From the NCBI GenBank assembly GCA_039028795.1, contig JBCCHJ010000010.1:1-64000 (forward strand): 64,000 nt of DNA, in the 5' to 3' direction. This stretch comes from Thermohalobaculum sp039028795. Lineage in GTDB: Bacteria > Pseudomonadota > Alphaproteobacteria > Rhodobacterales > Rhodobacteraceae. The notes beneath the pieces are model-generated. The model was not told the DNA's origin and made no database searches. It worked only from the letters and a program-made list of their open reading frames with translations. Made by a program: the position numbers and the translations under genes. Of this stretch, positions 8,513 to 17,131 are shown piece after piece (the first letter of the stretch is position 1; every line of letters starts with the position of its first letter).

Positions 8513-9343
8513 ATGACCAAACCCTGCATCATTTGCGTGGCGATCACCGGATCTGTCCCGACCAAGGCAGATAACCCAGCCCTACCCATCACAGTTCCGG
8601 AACAGATCGAAAGCACCCATGAAGCGTTCGAGGCCGGGGCCACGATCTGCCACGCCCATGTGCGGAACGATGATCAGTCGACGACCTCAGACCCCGAAAA
8701 GTTCGCCCGCCTGAAAGAAGGTTTGGAGAAACACTGCCCCGGTATGATCGTGCAGTTTTCCACCGGGGGTCGGTCGGGGAATGGCCGGGAGCGCGGCGGG
8801 ATGTTGCCGCTGAAGCCCGATATGGCCTCTCTGACTGTGGGGTCGAACAACTTCCCGACGCGGGTGTATGAGAATTCGCCCGATCTGGTCGACTGGCTTT
8901 CAGCGGAAATGCTGGAGTATGGCATCAAGCCAGAGATCGAGGCGTTCGACCTCAGCCACATCCATCAAGCCGCGAAAATGCAGGCGGACGGACGGCTGGC
9001 CAAAGAGATCTATGTCCAGTTCGTCATGGGTGTGAAGAACGCCATGCCCGTCGATCGCGATGTTTTCGATTACTACGTCAAGACCATGAAACGCCTGCTG
9101 CCGGACAGCGAATGGTGCGCCGCCGGGATCGGCGCGGGCCAGATTTTGCTGAATGAATGGTGCGTTGCGGAAGGTGGCCACGCCAGATGTGGGCTGGAGG
9201 ACAATGTGCGTCTGGACAAAGCCACCCTTGCTCCGTCAAATGCGGCCCTGGTCAGCCGAGTCGTTGACCTCTGCGAAAAATATGAACGGCCCGTCGCCAC
9301 AGCCGCCGAAGCGCGGCAGATCCTGGGCCTGCGCGCCGCCTGA
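8513..9343 (+). CDS. Beta-keto acid cleavage enzyme (BKACE, DUF849 family)
   Basis: 276 residues. The family condenses a beta-keto acid with acetyl-CoA, releasing acetoacetate and a new CoA ester; the founding member is 3-keto-5-aminohexanoate cleavage enzyme (Kce). Visible motifs are AITGSVPT at the N-terminus, the zinc-binding ICHAHVR (His-x-His), QFSTGGRSG, and GGHARCGLEDN with the conserved His and Glu. The ATG at 8513 follows GGGGGA. Its place between pcaG and scoA argues that its substrate is beta-ketoadipate, giving succinyl-CoA plus acetoacetate. Substrate assignment is inference; the family call is firm. Confidence 0.88.
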   Translation: MTKPCIICVAITGSVPTKADNPALPITVPEQIESTHEAFEAGATICHAHVRNDDQSTTSDPEKFARLKEGLEKHCPGMIVQFSTGGRSGNGRERGGMLPLKPDMASLTVGSNNFPTRVYENSPDLVDWLSAEMLEYGIKPEIEAFDLSHIHQAAKMQADGRLAKEIYVQFVMGVKNAMPVDRDVFDYYVKTMKRLLPDSEWCAAGIGAGQILLNEWCVAEGGHARCGLEDNVRLDKATLAPSNAALVSRVVDLCEKYERPVATAAEARQILGLRAA

Positions 9344-9357
9344 CAGAAGAGGATTTA

Positions 9358-10056
9358 ATGTCGAAAAAGGTGAAGCAAACTGCCGCCGAGGCCCTGGAAG
9401 GATTGCTATTCGACGGTATGACCATCGCCGCCGGGGGATTTGGCCTGTGCGGAATACCAGAAAACCTGATCGCCGCCATTCGTGATAGCGGCGTGAAGAA
9501 CCTGACCATTGCCTCGAACAACGCGGGCATCGATGATTTCGGCCTGGGCGTGTTGCTACAGGGCAAGCAGGTATCGAAGATGATCAGTTCTTATGTTGGT
9601 GAGAACGACCTCTTCATGCAGCAGTATCTGGGTGGCGAGCTAGAGATCGAGTTCAACCCGCAAGGCACACTGGCCGAACGCCTGCGCGCTGGTGGGGCTG
9701 GAATCCCAGGCTTCTACACCAAGACCGGCGTCGGCACGCAGGTGGCCGAGGGTAAAGAGCACAAGGATTTCGACGGCCAGACCTATATTCTGGAACGTGG
9801 GATTGTCGCGGACCTGGCCATTGTGAAGGCCTGGAAGGGCGATGCCCAAGGCAACCTGACCTATCGGATGACCGCGATGAACTTTAACCCGGAATGCGCG
9901 ATGTCCGGGAAGGTGACTGTGGCCGAGGTTGAGGAACTGGTGCCGGTGGGATCTTTGGACAAGATGAAGATTCACACGCCTGGCGTCTTCGTGCAGTCCA
10001 TCGTTGAGGGCGAGCACGAAAAGCGCATCGAACAGCGCACGACCCGCGCGGCGTGA
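9358..10056 (+). CDS. scoA: 3-oxoacid CoA-transferase, subunit A
   Basis: Alpha subunit of a succinyl-CoA:3-ketoacid (acetoacetate) CoA-transferase, 232 residues. The motifs GMTIAAGGFGLCGIPE, KMISSYVGEN, FNPQGTLAERLRAGGAG and GFYTKTGVGT are those of ScoA/SCOT. PcaI is a close relative that could be confused with it; the SSYVGEN and GEHEKRIEQRTTR segments favour ScoA. It would work with ScoB, but kptA is inserted between them. The stop TGA overlaps the kptA start as TGATG. It likely activates the acetoacetate made by the preceding BKACE. Confidence 0.88.
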   Translation: MSKKVKQTAAEALEGLLFDGMTIAAGGFGLCGIPENLIAAIRDSGVKNLTIASNNAGIDDFGLGVLLQGKQVSKMISSYVGENDLFMQQYLGGELEIEFNPQGTLAERLRAGGAGIPGFYTKTGVGTQVAEGKEHKDFDGQTYILERGIVADLAIVKAWKGDAQGNLTYRMTAMNFNPECAMSGKVTVAEVEELVPVGSLDKMKIHTPGVFVQSIVEGEHEKRIEQRTTRAA

Positions 10057-10601
10057 TGTCGATCAAGGCCCAAAGCAAGACCCTGTCGTACGTCCTTCGG
10101 CATGCGCCGGAGGCGGCAGGTCTGATTTTGGGCCCGGGCGGTTGGGTTGCTGTGGAGGATCTGTTGACCGGCCTGGCAGGAATGGACGTTCAGATGACCG
10201 AGGCTGAGCTGCACCAGATTGTCGAGACAAACGACAAGAAGCGGTTCACCCTGTCCAAAGACCGAACGCAGATACGCGCCGCACAAGGCCATTCGGTGCA
10301 AATCGAAAGTGATTTGAAACCAGTGACCCCGCCCGAGCGGCTGTACCACGGCACGGCGATCAATAACGTCGATGTGATCCGGGCAGAAGGACTGAAGCCA
10401 ATGTCTCGGCTTCAGGTTCACCTCAGCCCGGACGCCAAAACGGCGAGAAAGGTCGGCGAACGCCACGGCAAACCGACCATCCTGATCGTGCGCACGGACG
10501 CAATGGCCAAGGACGGCAATGAATTTTTCCAAGCGGACAATGGCGTGTGGCTGACCGCCACGGTGCCTCCGCAATATCTGATCTTTGAAGGGAGCAACTG
10601 A
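10056..10601 (+). CDS. kptA: RNA 2'-phosphotransferase (Tpt1/KptA family)
   Basis: 181 residues. The family transfers a 2'-phosphate from RNA to NAD+, making ADP-ribose 1'',2''-cyclic phosphate; the natural role in most bacteria is unclear. The N-terminal winged-helix half has LSYVLRH-x-P and GWVAVEDLL; the C-terminal ADP-ribosyltransferase half has LYHGT, HLSPD-x-x-TA-x-K-V-G-x-R and VWLT. These include the catalytic Arg-His-Arg-Arg residues expected for the family. The ATG at 10056 forms TGATG with the scoA stop, and the kptA stop forms TGATG with scoB, so it is tightly coupled inside a CoA-transferase operon. The position is odd: the two flanking genes encode subunits of one enzyme. Confidence 0.88.
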   Translation: MSIKAQSKTLSYVLRHAPEAAGLILGPGGWVAVEDLLTGLAGMDVQMTEAELHQIVETNDKKRFTLSKDRTQIRAAQGHSVQIESDLKPVTPPERLYHGTAINNVDVIRAEGLKPMSRLQVHLSPDAKTARKVGERHGKPTILIVRTDAMAKDGNEFFQADNGVWLTATVPPQYLIFEGSN

Positions 10602-11230
10602 TGCCCTGGGACCGCAATCAAATGGCCGAACGGGCCGCCGCCGAGCTTGAAGACGGGTTCTATGTGAACCTGGGTATCGGCATTCCGACGCTGGTGTCGA
10701 ACTATGTGCCAACTGATTACGACATCACTTTGCAATCGGAAAACGGGATGCTGGGCATGGGCCCGTTCCCGACCGAGGAAGAGATCGACGCCGACCTGAT
10801 CAATGCGGGAAAGCAGACGATCACGGAACTGGATCGGACGTCGTATTTTTCGTCGTCTCAGTCCTTCGCCATGATACGGGGTGGGCACATCAACCTGTCG
10901 ATCCTCGGCGCGATGGAAGTTGCCGAGAACGGTGACCTCGCCAACTGGATGATCCCGGGCAAACTGGTCAAGGGCATGGGCGGTGCAATGGACCTTGTCG
11001 CCGGTGTCCAGCGGATAGTCGTGATCATGGACCACGCCAATAAGAAGGGTGAGTCAAAGCTGCTTAAGGAATGCACTCTGCCGCTTACCGGCAAAGGCGT
11101 AGTTGACCGGATCATCACTGGCTTGGGCGTTTTCGACGTGTCCGAAGGTGGCCTGAAGGTGGTGGAACTGGCCCCCGAGGTCACTATGGATGATGTTCGA
11201 GCCCAAACCGAAGCCACGCTGGTCGACTGA
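10601..11230 (+). CDS. scoB: 3-oxoacid CoA-transferase, subunit B
   Basis: Beta subunit, 209 residues, partner of ScoA. The catalytic Glu lies in SENGMLGMG, which forms the glutamyl-CoA intermediate. YVNLGIGIPTLV at the start and VDRIITGLGVFDV and LAPEVTMDDV near the end are typical. GAMDLVAG is the conserved glycine loop. The ATG has GAAGGGAG upstream, which lies inside the end of kptA. The stop is followed at once by the TTG start of pcaB. Transferring CoA from succinyl-CoA to acetoacetate would complete the pathway inferred for the BKACE product. Confidence 0.9.
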   Translation: MPWDRNQMAERAAAELEDGFYVNLGIGIPTLVSNYVPTDYDITLQSENGMLGMGPFPTEEEIDADLINAGKQTITELDRTSYFSSSQSFAMIRGGHINLSILGAMEVAENGDLANWMIPGKLVKGMGGAMDLVAGVQRIVVIMDHANKKGESKLLKECTLPLTGKGVVDRIITGLGVFDVSEGGLKVVELAPEVTMDDVRAQTEATLVD

Positions 11231-12535
11231 TTGGAAAATTCGCTCTATCGCGGCCTCTTCGGCGATGAAGAAATCTCGACGCACTTAAGCGCCGAGGCGG
11301 AAATCGCCGCGATGATCCGGGTGGAACGAGCCTTGGCAAGAGCTCAAGCCAGCGCCGGTGTGATCCCGAAAGATATGGCCCAGACCATCGACCAAGGTCT
11401 AAAGCATATCGAAGTAGCACCGGTAGATCTGATCGCCGGCACAACCCAATCCGGCATCCCTGTCCCCGGCCTTGTTGCGGCACTGCGCGCAGCGCTACCA
11501 CCCGAGGCCGCTCATTGGGTGCACTGGGGTGCAACCACCCAAGACATTATGGACAATGGCCTGGTTCTGCGGTTGGCTCTGATGCTTCGAAGCCTGGAGT
11601 CCCGGCTTCACAAACTGACACATCAGCTTGCGGATATGGCTGATGCGCACGCCACCCTGCCCATGGCGGGCCGGACAAGAAGCCAGATTGCGACGCCCAT
11701 CACCTATGGTTTGCGCGTCGCTCAATGGATGCATCCGTTGCTTGATCTTTCGGATCGGATACCTGCGGTCAAAGAAGGCTTAAAGAAGGTCCAATGTGGC
11801 GGCGCGTCTGGTGCCAATTCGGCTATCGCGCCCGATGGTCCCGCTGTTATGGAGGCTTTGGCAAAAGAACTGGGCCTGGCGCCGTCTCAACCCTGGCATA
11901 CCAACCGCGTGATACTGGCGGACTTATCGCATTGGTGCGCGACGCTGACGGCCGCCTTGGCCTCAATGGCGGGCGACATCACTTTGATGCTGCGTAGGGA
12001 AATCGGAGAACTGCGTCTGCAAGGTGGGGGAGGATCTTCGACCATGCCGAACAAGACCAACCCGGTGCAGGCCGAAGTCATGATGACGCTGGGCCGCCGC
12101 GTATCGGGTTTGACCGCCAGCGCAAATCTGGCCGTTCAGCATACAGAAGAACGAGACGGCCCAGCCTGGATGCAGGAATGGTTGGTGTTGCCGCAGATCT
12201 TGATCGGTACGGGCGCAGCACTCAATCACGCGATAGATCTGATTGCCAATATCAGCCCAGATTCAAACCGTATGGCTGCGAACCTAGCACTTGATGGAGG
12301 CGCGGCGCAGGCCGAAACCGCAAGCTTTGCCTTGGCCAAACACATGCCGCGCGCAGAAGCGCAGGCGTTGGTTAAAAAGGCCGCTTCTGCCGCCCGCGAA
12401 CATGAACGCTCGCTGATTGACGCTGTTAAGGACTTGGCAGGCGACGTCGACCTTGAACTCGATATGAGAAAGGACGCGGCGATAGCCGGTAGCGCCGAGA
12501 TCGTTGCGCAATTGGTTGACCGTGCGCGTGCCTGA
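11231..12535 (+). CDS. pcaB: 3-carboxy-cis,cis-muconate cycloisomerase
   Basis: Class II fumarase/adenylosuccinate lyase superfamily enzyme forming 4-carboxymuconolactone. It is 434 residues from a TTG start placed directly after the scoB stop; starting there gives the full N-terminus (LYRGLFGDEE), and no ATG exists upstream. Family motifs are WVHWGATTQDIMDN, the signature GGGGSSTMPNKTNP containing the catalytic loop Ser, and QHTEERDGPAW. It is the last gene of the pca operon here. pcaD, the enol-lactone hydrolase gene that often accompanies it, is not in the window. Confidence 0.93.
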   Translation: MENSLYRGLFGDEEISTHLSAEAEIAAMIRVERALARAQASAGVIPKDMAQTIDQGLKHIEVAPVDLIAGTTQSGIPVPGLVAALRAALPPEAAHWVHWGATTQDIMDNGLVLRLALMLRSLESRLHKLTHQLADMADAHATLPMAGRTRSQIATPITYGLRVAQWMHPLLDLSDRIPAVKEGLKKVQCGGASGANSAIAPDGPAVMEALAKELGLAPSQPWHTNRVILADLSHWCATLTAALASMAGDITLMLRREIGELRLQGGGGSSTMPNKTNPVQAEVMMTLGRRVSGLTASANLAVQHTEERDGPAWMQEWLVLPQILIGTGAALNHAIDLIANISPDSNRMAANLALDGGAAQAETASFALAKHMPRAEAQALVKKAASAAREHERSLIDAVKDLAGDVDLELDMRKDAAIAGSAEIVAQLVDRARA

Positions 12536-12597
12536 CTCTTCAGAATTCAACTACGGTAAGAAAACCCGGCGGGAACGATGCGTCGTTCCAAGCCAGA

Positions 12598-12945
12598 TCA
12601 GCTACACCGGAGGTTCCTGCCCGCCCAGCTGCCACCGCGTCGCTTCAGCACGTCGCGGATAGCGATCACCCCTGTACTGACATGGACTTCGACGCCTTCT
12701 GCACCGCGCGAAAACCATGACCCGGTCGCCGGGGCATTCAATAAGATCCCGGTAATTTTGCCGTCTGCAGCAAACGTCATCTGCGAGGCTGGACCTTCTG
12801 CGGTGCAGCGATACGTTTTCCCGGCAATTGTCGAGCTTAGATCAACATTATTCGGGAGCGTCGTTTTCTTTGGCTTCGGGTCCTCCCCGCCGCACCCGGC
12901 GATCATCATCGCCATTGAGAAAAGTCCAACGATCGCCAGCCGCAT
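12598..12945 (-). CDS. Small lipoprotein of unknown function
   Basis: 115 residues with a lipoprotein signal peptide: a basic start, a hydrophobic stretch and a lipobox MMIAGC followed by GGEDPKPKK. The mature part has an STIAGKTYRC start and a second Cys near the end (NLRCS), which may form a disulfide. Two Gly-rich strands (FAADGKITG) suggest a small beta-barrel-like fold, which is inference. It is convergent with pcaB, whose stop is 62 bp away. No family recognised. Confidence 0.65.
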   Translation of the reverse strand: MRLAIVGLFSMAMMIAGCGGEDPKPKKTTLPNNVDLSSTIAGKTYRCTAEGPASQMTFAADGKITGILLNAPATGSWFSRGAEGVEVHVSTGVIAIRDVLKRRGGSWAGRNLRCS

Positions 12946-13225
12946 GGCGTTTCCCTCGCATCATCACAAGACTGATTCTACGGGTTGGCGTCAGAGAAAC
13001 CAAGCGAAGAGATCGTGAATTCGAGCTGGTTTCTGAACATGCACAGGTCGGACCGCTACGACTGCCACCAAAGAGGCTAAAACCTACATTTCAACCTCTA
13101 CGGGTAAGTTACCTTGGCCAGAACAAGCCAAAAGCGATTCTAAAGTGTCGCCACCGATTATCGCAAAGATTGTGCAGCCTCGACACCGGGGGTTACCCGG
13201 TCGAACCGTTCATGAGAGAGTGCTG

Positions 13226-14173
13226 ATGCAACCAGAAAGCAGGCTTTTCGGCACAATGACATCGAATCCAGGCGGAATCAGCAGCGAAGCCATGCAACTT
13301 CTGGCAGAGGCGCCACCCGTTCAAGCACCTGACCCCGCCGTGTTGGCAGAATATCGCGCTGAATTACGGGCCTACTACACACCGGGTGTCGAACGCGCCA
13401 TTGCGGCGTCCGGTGTTGCAGTCAGCGACGCCCAAATCGCTGGCGTGTCATGTTTGGAACTGCTTCCCAATGAACCAAAGCCCGGCACGATCCTCTATTG
13501 CTATGGTGGTGGTTTCGTATCCGGCAGCCCATTCGAAGACTTAATCGTCGCGGCTCCGCTGGCTCAACTGGCTGCACGGCGCGTGATAATGCCGAACTAT
13601 CGGCTCGCTCCGGAGCATCCCTGGCCCGCATCGATTGATGACGGATATGCGGTGTACCGATCGCTGACTGACGTCCAGCCCTTCGGGTTGGCAGGCGAAT
13701 CTGCGGGTGGGAACATGGCCTTGGCCCTGATTCTACGTGCGAGGGCCGAGGGCTTGCCGTTACCTTCCGCAATGGCATTGCTATCACCGTGGTGTGACCT
13801 GACCCATGGCGGTGACAGTCTGACGGCGAATGACGGCCGGGACCCGACGTTGTCATTTGAATGGGTTAAACTGGCGGCGGAGCTTTACGCCGATGGTGCA
13901 GATCGGTCGAAGCCTGATATCTCTCCACTATTCGGGAAATTTGGTTCGTGGGCACCCCCGACCATGATAACGACCGGCACGCGGGACCTTCTGCAGAGCC
14001 ATGCAGTTTGTCTTTCCCGTGTGCTCAAAGCATCGGGCATTCCGACAGATATCAATATTTGGGATGGTTTGTGGCACGTTTTTGAATTCGACGACCGCTT
14101 GCCTGAGGCGGCACAATCAATCGCTGCGATTGCGGAATTCGTTTCCGCCCACATGGATGGCGTGCAAGGATGA
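13226..14173 (+). CDS. HSL-family alpha/beta hydrolase (esterase)
   Basis: 315 residues, alpha/beta-hydrolase fold-3 (hormone-sensitive-lipase-like) carboxylesterase. The oxyanion motif is YGGGFVSGS (usual HGGG), the nucleophile elbow is GESAGG, and the catalytic Asp and His are likely in TGTRDLL and WDGLWHVFE. NYRLAPEHPWPA is a strong HSL signature. The ATG at 13226 follows GAGAG; an upstream in-frame GTG at 13145 would give a basic, unrelated extension. It is not of the PcaD type, so it is not an obvious enol-lactone hydrolase. The 280 bp upstream hold no other gene I can support. Confidence 0.88.
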   Translation: MQPESRLFGTMTSNPGGISSEAMQLLAEAPPVQAPDPAVLAEYRAELRAYYTPGVERAIAASGVAVSDAQIAGVSCLELLPNEPKPGTILYCYGGGFVSGSPFEDLIVAAPLAQLAARRVIMPNYRLAPEHPWPASIDDGYAVYRSLTDVQPFGLAGESAGGNMALALILRARAEGLPLPSAMALLSPWCDLTHGGDSLTANDGRDPTLSFEWVKLAAELYADGADRSKPDISPLFGKFGSWAPPTMITTGTRDLLQSHAVCLSRVLKASGIPTDINIWDGLWHVFEFDDRLPEAAQSIAAIAEFVSAHMDGVQG

Positions 14174-14217
14174 TGCCGAACGCCGGAGTTGGCCCACTTC
14201 AGAGTTAGACCTTGGTT

Positions 14218-14901
14218 ATGTCAATTTGGAAACGAATTGCCGATGCGATTAGCGCGCTTGTTGAAGGCGAGCCGCTTTCAGCTGTTTTCGAAAAGCTGAC
14301 GACGCCGCCGGAGCAAACCGTGGGCTTCACCATCGCCGTAATTGCGCTTGGCGCAAAGATGGCCAAAGCCGACGGTCAGGTCAAACGGGTCGAGGTCGCG
14401 GCTTTTCGGCATATCTTCACGATCCCCAAAAACGAAGAAGCCCACGCTGCCAAGATTTTCAACATGGCGAGGACCGATGTTTCAGGCTTTGACGTCTATG
14501 CAGGACGCATCGCGAAAATGTTCGATGACCGTCCGCAAATCTTGGCCGATCTGCTGGAAGGTCTGGTCTATATCGCGATGTCGGATGGCAGCTATCACCC
14601 GGACGAGGACGCATTTCTGTCTGAAGTCCATCGAATCTTCGGGCTGCCGGACCGGACATTTCGGGCGATCAAGGCACGGCATATGCCGGATGTTACTGAT
14701 CCCTATGAAATTTTGGGAGTGGACCCGGACATCAGCTATGCGGACTTGCGTCGGCATTGGCGGTCATTGGTGCGCGAATTACACCCGGATCAGATGGTGG
14801 GGCGCGGAGTGCCGATTGAAGCTCAGCGTTTGGCAGAGCAGCGCCTGGCAGCGGTTAACGATGCCTATGAGACGATCCTGGCAGAGCGGGAACCGGCCTG
14901 A
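14218..14901 (+). CDS. TerB-DnaJ protein (DjlA-like, soluble)
   Basis: 227 residues. Residues about 35-150 form a TerB-like all-alpha domain (KMAKADGQV, MSDGSYHPDEDAFL acidic motifs). Residues about 160-225 are a J-domain with DPYEILGV and the HPD motif in ELHPDQ, then NDAYE. E. coli DjlA has the same domain order with an N-terminal membrane anchor; here no membrane segment is visible, so it is probably cytoplasmic. Such proteins stimulate DnaK. It starts 44 bp after the esterase gene and may share its transcript. Confidence 0.85.
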   Translation: MSIWKRIADAISALVEGEPLSAVFEKLTTPPEQTVGFTIAVIALGAKMAKADGQVKRVEVAAFRHIFTIPKNEEAHAAKIFNMARTDVSGFDVYAGRIAKMFDDRPQILADLLEGLVYIAMSDGSYHPDEDAFLSEVHRIFGLPDRTFRAIKARHMPDVTDPYEILGVDPDISYADLRRHWRSLVRELHPDQMVGRGVPIEAQRLAEQRLAAVNDAYETILAEREPA

Positions 14902-14934
14902 CGTTCAGATTTTTCTGCTGGCCGCCGGCGCGGT

Positions 14935-15939
14935 TTACTCACCATCCTCTTCGCGGCCGACCAAGCGTAGTGCCCTGGCCTTGATCTGATGGGTCTGGCA
15001 CCAGTGGATCAACGCGTCTTCGGCGCCATGCGTGACCCAAACCTCTTCCGCTTTGGTTTCTGTGATCGTTTGGATGAGCCCATCCCAATCAGCATGGTCC
15101 GAGATGACGAGCGCCAGTTCAACGCCCCGCTGTCTAGCCCGTTGCCTGACCTGCATCCAGCCCGAAGCTGCAACCGGTAACGGATCGGTCAGCCGTCGGG
15201 CCCATCGATCGGCCAACGCGCTTGGCGGGGCAAGAACGATCTCTCCTGCCATATCCTTCGCATCGGCCACGGTGGCCTGGCGAAGCTCTCCTAAGTCGAT
15301 GCCCATTTCCTGATAGGCTGTGCAAAGTTTGGTCAACGCGCCGTGCAACCAGATCGGCCGCTCATATCCGGCCAGACGAAGCTCGACGATCAGGCGTTGC
15401 GCCTTCCCCAAGGCATAGGCCCCCACAGCATGCGTCCGGTCTGGGAAACGGGCTAAGGACGTCAATAGCCGGCGAATTTCCTGACCGATCGGCGGGTGTT
15501 TGAAGACCGGCAGGCCAAATGTAGCCTCGGTGACGAACAAATCGCATTCTACCAACTCGAAGGGCTGAGTGGTCGGATCCGCATGCCGCTTGTAGTCTCC
15601 GGAAACAACGGCCCTTGCGCCTTCGGCTTCTATCACAACCTGCGCCGCACCCAGAACATGCCCGGCCGGAGCCATCCGGACAGTCACACCGCCAATCTGT
15701 TGTGACTGTCCGTAGCCGAGTGTCTCAACTCGGCCGAAGGCGTTGTCACCATATCGAACTGCTGCGATCCGTGCCGTTTCCGGGGTCGCCAACATCGCCC
15801 CATGTCCGGGGCGACAATGATCCGCATGCCCGTGCGTGACAATCGCCCTGTCCACTGCGTGACCCGGATCGATGTGAAATCCGCCGGCCTGGCACCAAAG
15901 CCCTCCATCGCGGGGTGTAATCAGATCGCGGGCATGCAT
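14935..15939 (-). CDS. Ligase-associated DNA exonuclease (MBL fold, beta-CASP-like)
   Basis: 334 residues. The metallo-beta-lactamase motif is THGHADH, with further metal ligands in PAGHVLGAAQ, VSGDYKRH and a late SDHADW, as in SNM1/Artemis-like nucleases. The family usually sits beside an ATP-dependent DNA ligase and an Lhr-type helicase; none is present here, so it is an orphan in this window. The start at 15939 gives the family N-terminus (LITPRDGGLWC) and lies only five bases after the stop of the secreted-protein gene upstream, suggesting one transcript. Confidence 0.85.
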   Translation of the reverse strand: MHARDLITPRDGGLWCQAGGFHIDPGHAVDRAIVTHGHADHCRPGHGAMLATPETARIAAVRYGDNAFGRVETLGYGQSQQIGGVTVRMAPAGHVLGAAQVVIEAEGARAVVSGDYKRHADPTTQPFELVECDLFVTEATFGLPVFKHPPIGQEIRRLLTSLARFPDRTHAVGAYALGKAQRLIVELRLAGYERPIWLHGALTKLCTAYQEMGIDLGELRQATVADAKDMAGEIVLAPPSALADRWARRLTDPLPVAASGWMQVRQRARQRGVELALVISDHADWDGLIQTITETKAEEVWVTHGAEDALIHWCQTHQIKARALRLVGREEDGE

Positions 15940-15943
15940 TCGA

Positions 15944-16354
15944 TTAGCGGTAGGCGATGATTTTCCAGTACCCCTCGCGATACCGCTTCCAGCCTTCCTC
16001 CGGCGTCCAGTGTCCGTGCAAAGGCGTACCATTCGTAATGCTCAACCGAACGGCGCGGCGCCCCATTTCAATAGCGATAGGGTTTCCAGTGCTAGAATGA
16101 ACCCAAGACCACATAACCGGCATCACACGGCGTTTGTTAGGGTCTGGCGAAAAAAGGATCGAGATCGACCGAGGCACCGCACCCAGACCATGTCGCCAAG
16201 TCGTAACGTGCTTTGAAAAATTGTCGTCAAAGATCCAACCGGATTCTGAACAGAACCTTGGATCGCATCCTCTGGGATCAAAGCGAACACCCTGCGATTG
16301 GGCCAGAGCCGGCATCAGAATGCCAAACAGGGCTAAGACTTTCAGAAGCTTCAT
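15944..16354 (-). CDS. Secreted protein of unknown function
   Basis: 136 residues with a clear Sec signal peptide (KLLKVLALFGILMPALAQSQ, cleavage near residue 20). The mature protein has two Cys close together (GCDPRFC), likely a disulfide, and many Trp and His. No family recognised. It lies directly upstream of the exonuclease gene on the same strand, but the export signal argues against a shared function. Confidence 0.7.
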   Translation of the reverse strand: MKLLKVLALFGILMPALAQSQGVRFDPRGCDPRFCSESGWIFDDNFSKHVTTWRHGLGAVPRSISILFSPDPNKRRVMPVMWSWVHSSTGNPIAIEMGRRAVRLSITNGTPLHGHWTPEEGWKRYREGYWKIIAYR

Positions 16355-16544
16355 AGTATCCTCCCACGCTACGTTTCGTTTTGGAACGGGACGCTAGCAT
16401 AACTCCGGCGTGCCGCCACGTTCGCGTGAGAGTTTATTTCAAGAAAGATTATGCGATTGCAACGATTTGACCGTTCTGACGCGATTTGAACGGATGACTT
16501 TGATCTTCTGCATAATCACCGACCGATAAACCTTTAGTATCCAT

Positions 16545-17087
16545 CTAGACTGGGTTTTCACGGCGAAAGAAAATCGACAGTTGGCCGATCTCGATGCCGA
16601 ATTTTGTGACATATGCCCTGTTGATCATCACTTGGTCATCAATCTGCCAAAGCCAGTCATCGAACGTTGCCCGCAGTGGCCCGTCGGGTGTTTTTAGATC
16701 AATCGTATAGACAAAGTTAAAGGCATTGCCGCGCTCTGTGCCCAGCGCTTCTCCAATCACACCCTCGGCGGTTCCGCTCCAGGTTTCTTCCCCGGTTTGC
16801 GTCAGACGCCAGATACGTTGTTCTGTACTCCCATCTTCATAGACGAAGTCCTCTGTTAGCGTCAGGACCTTGCCGTCCCACTCGCCTAAAACATCAACAA
16901 CGAAGACGCGTCGTACATCTCCGAACCGGTCCTGAAAAACACCATGCGCCGAAAGTTTCCCAGCCAGAAACTCTTGGATTTCCAACTCCGGTTTGCCACC
17001 GGCATGATCTTCAAGGCTAGGCGTACCACCGCATGAAGCAAGTGTCAGGCACCCCAACAGAGCCAGAATTCGGGTGATGTTTTTCAT
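16545..17087 (-). CDS. DUF3833-family lipoprotein
   Basis: 180 residues with a lipobox LASC near residue 19. The body matches the DUF3833 pattern: FLAGKLSAHGVFQDRFG at the start, LTLTEDFVYEDGS, an RIWRLT strand, and a late INRAYVTKFG. The function of the family is unknown; proteins of this type are often encoded near lipid or membrane genes. It is 44 bp downstream of the GTA fibre gene on the same strand but looks like ordinary chromosomal content. Confidence 0.8.
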   Translation of the reverse strand: MKNITRILALLGCLTLASCGGTPSLEDHAGGKPELEIQEFLAGKLSAHGVFQDRFGDVRRVFVVDVLGEWDGKVLTLTEDFVYEDGSTEQRIWRLTQTGEETWSGTAEGVIGEALGTERGNAFNFVYTIDLKTPDGPLRATFDDWLWQIDDQVMINRAYVTKFGIEIGQLSIFFRRENPV

Positions 17088-17131
17088 GCACCATAGCTAG
17101 GAGCAATACGACGAAGTCAAGACGGTTACGA

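Noticed and set aside
9358..11230. CoA-transferase pair labelled pcaI/pcaJ because of the operon
   Set aside because: Motifs such as SSYVGEN and GEHEKRIEQRTTR fit ScoA/ScoB better; the pca label would rest on context only.
12828..13226. Plus-strand frame opposite the small lipoprotein
   Set aside because: It opposes a gene with a clear lipobox and has no coding features; treated as a shadow.
13226..14173. HSL-type esterase considered as PcaD
   Set aside because: It has the HSL signature NYRLAPEHPW and a YGGGF oxyanion loop, unlike enol-lactone hydrolases.
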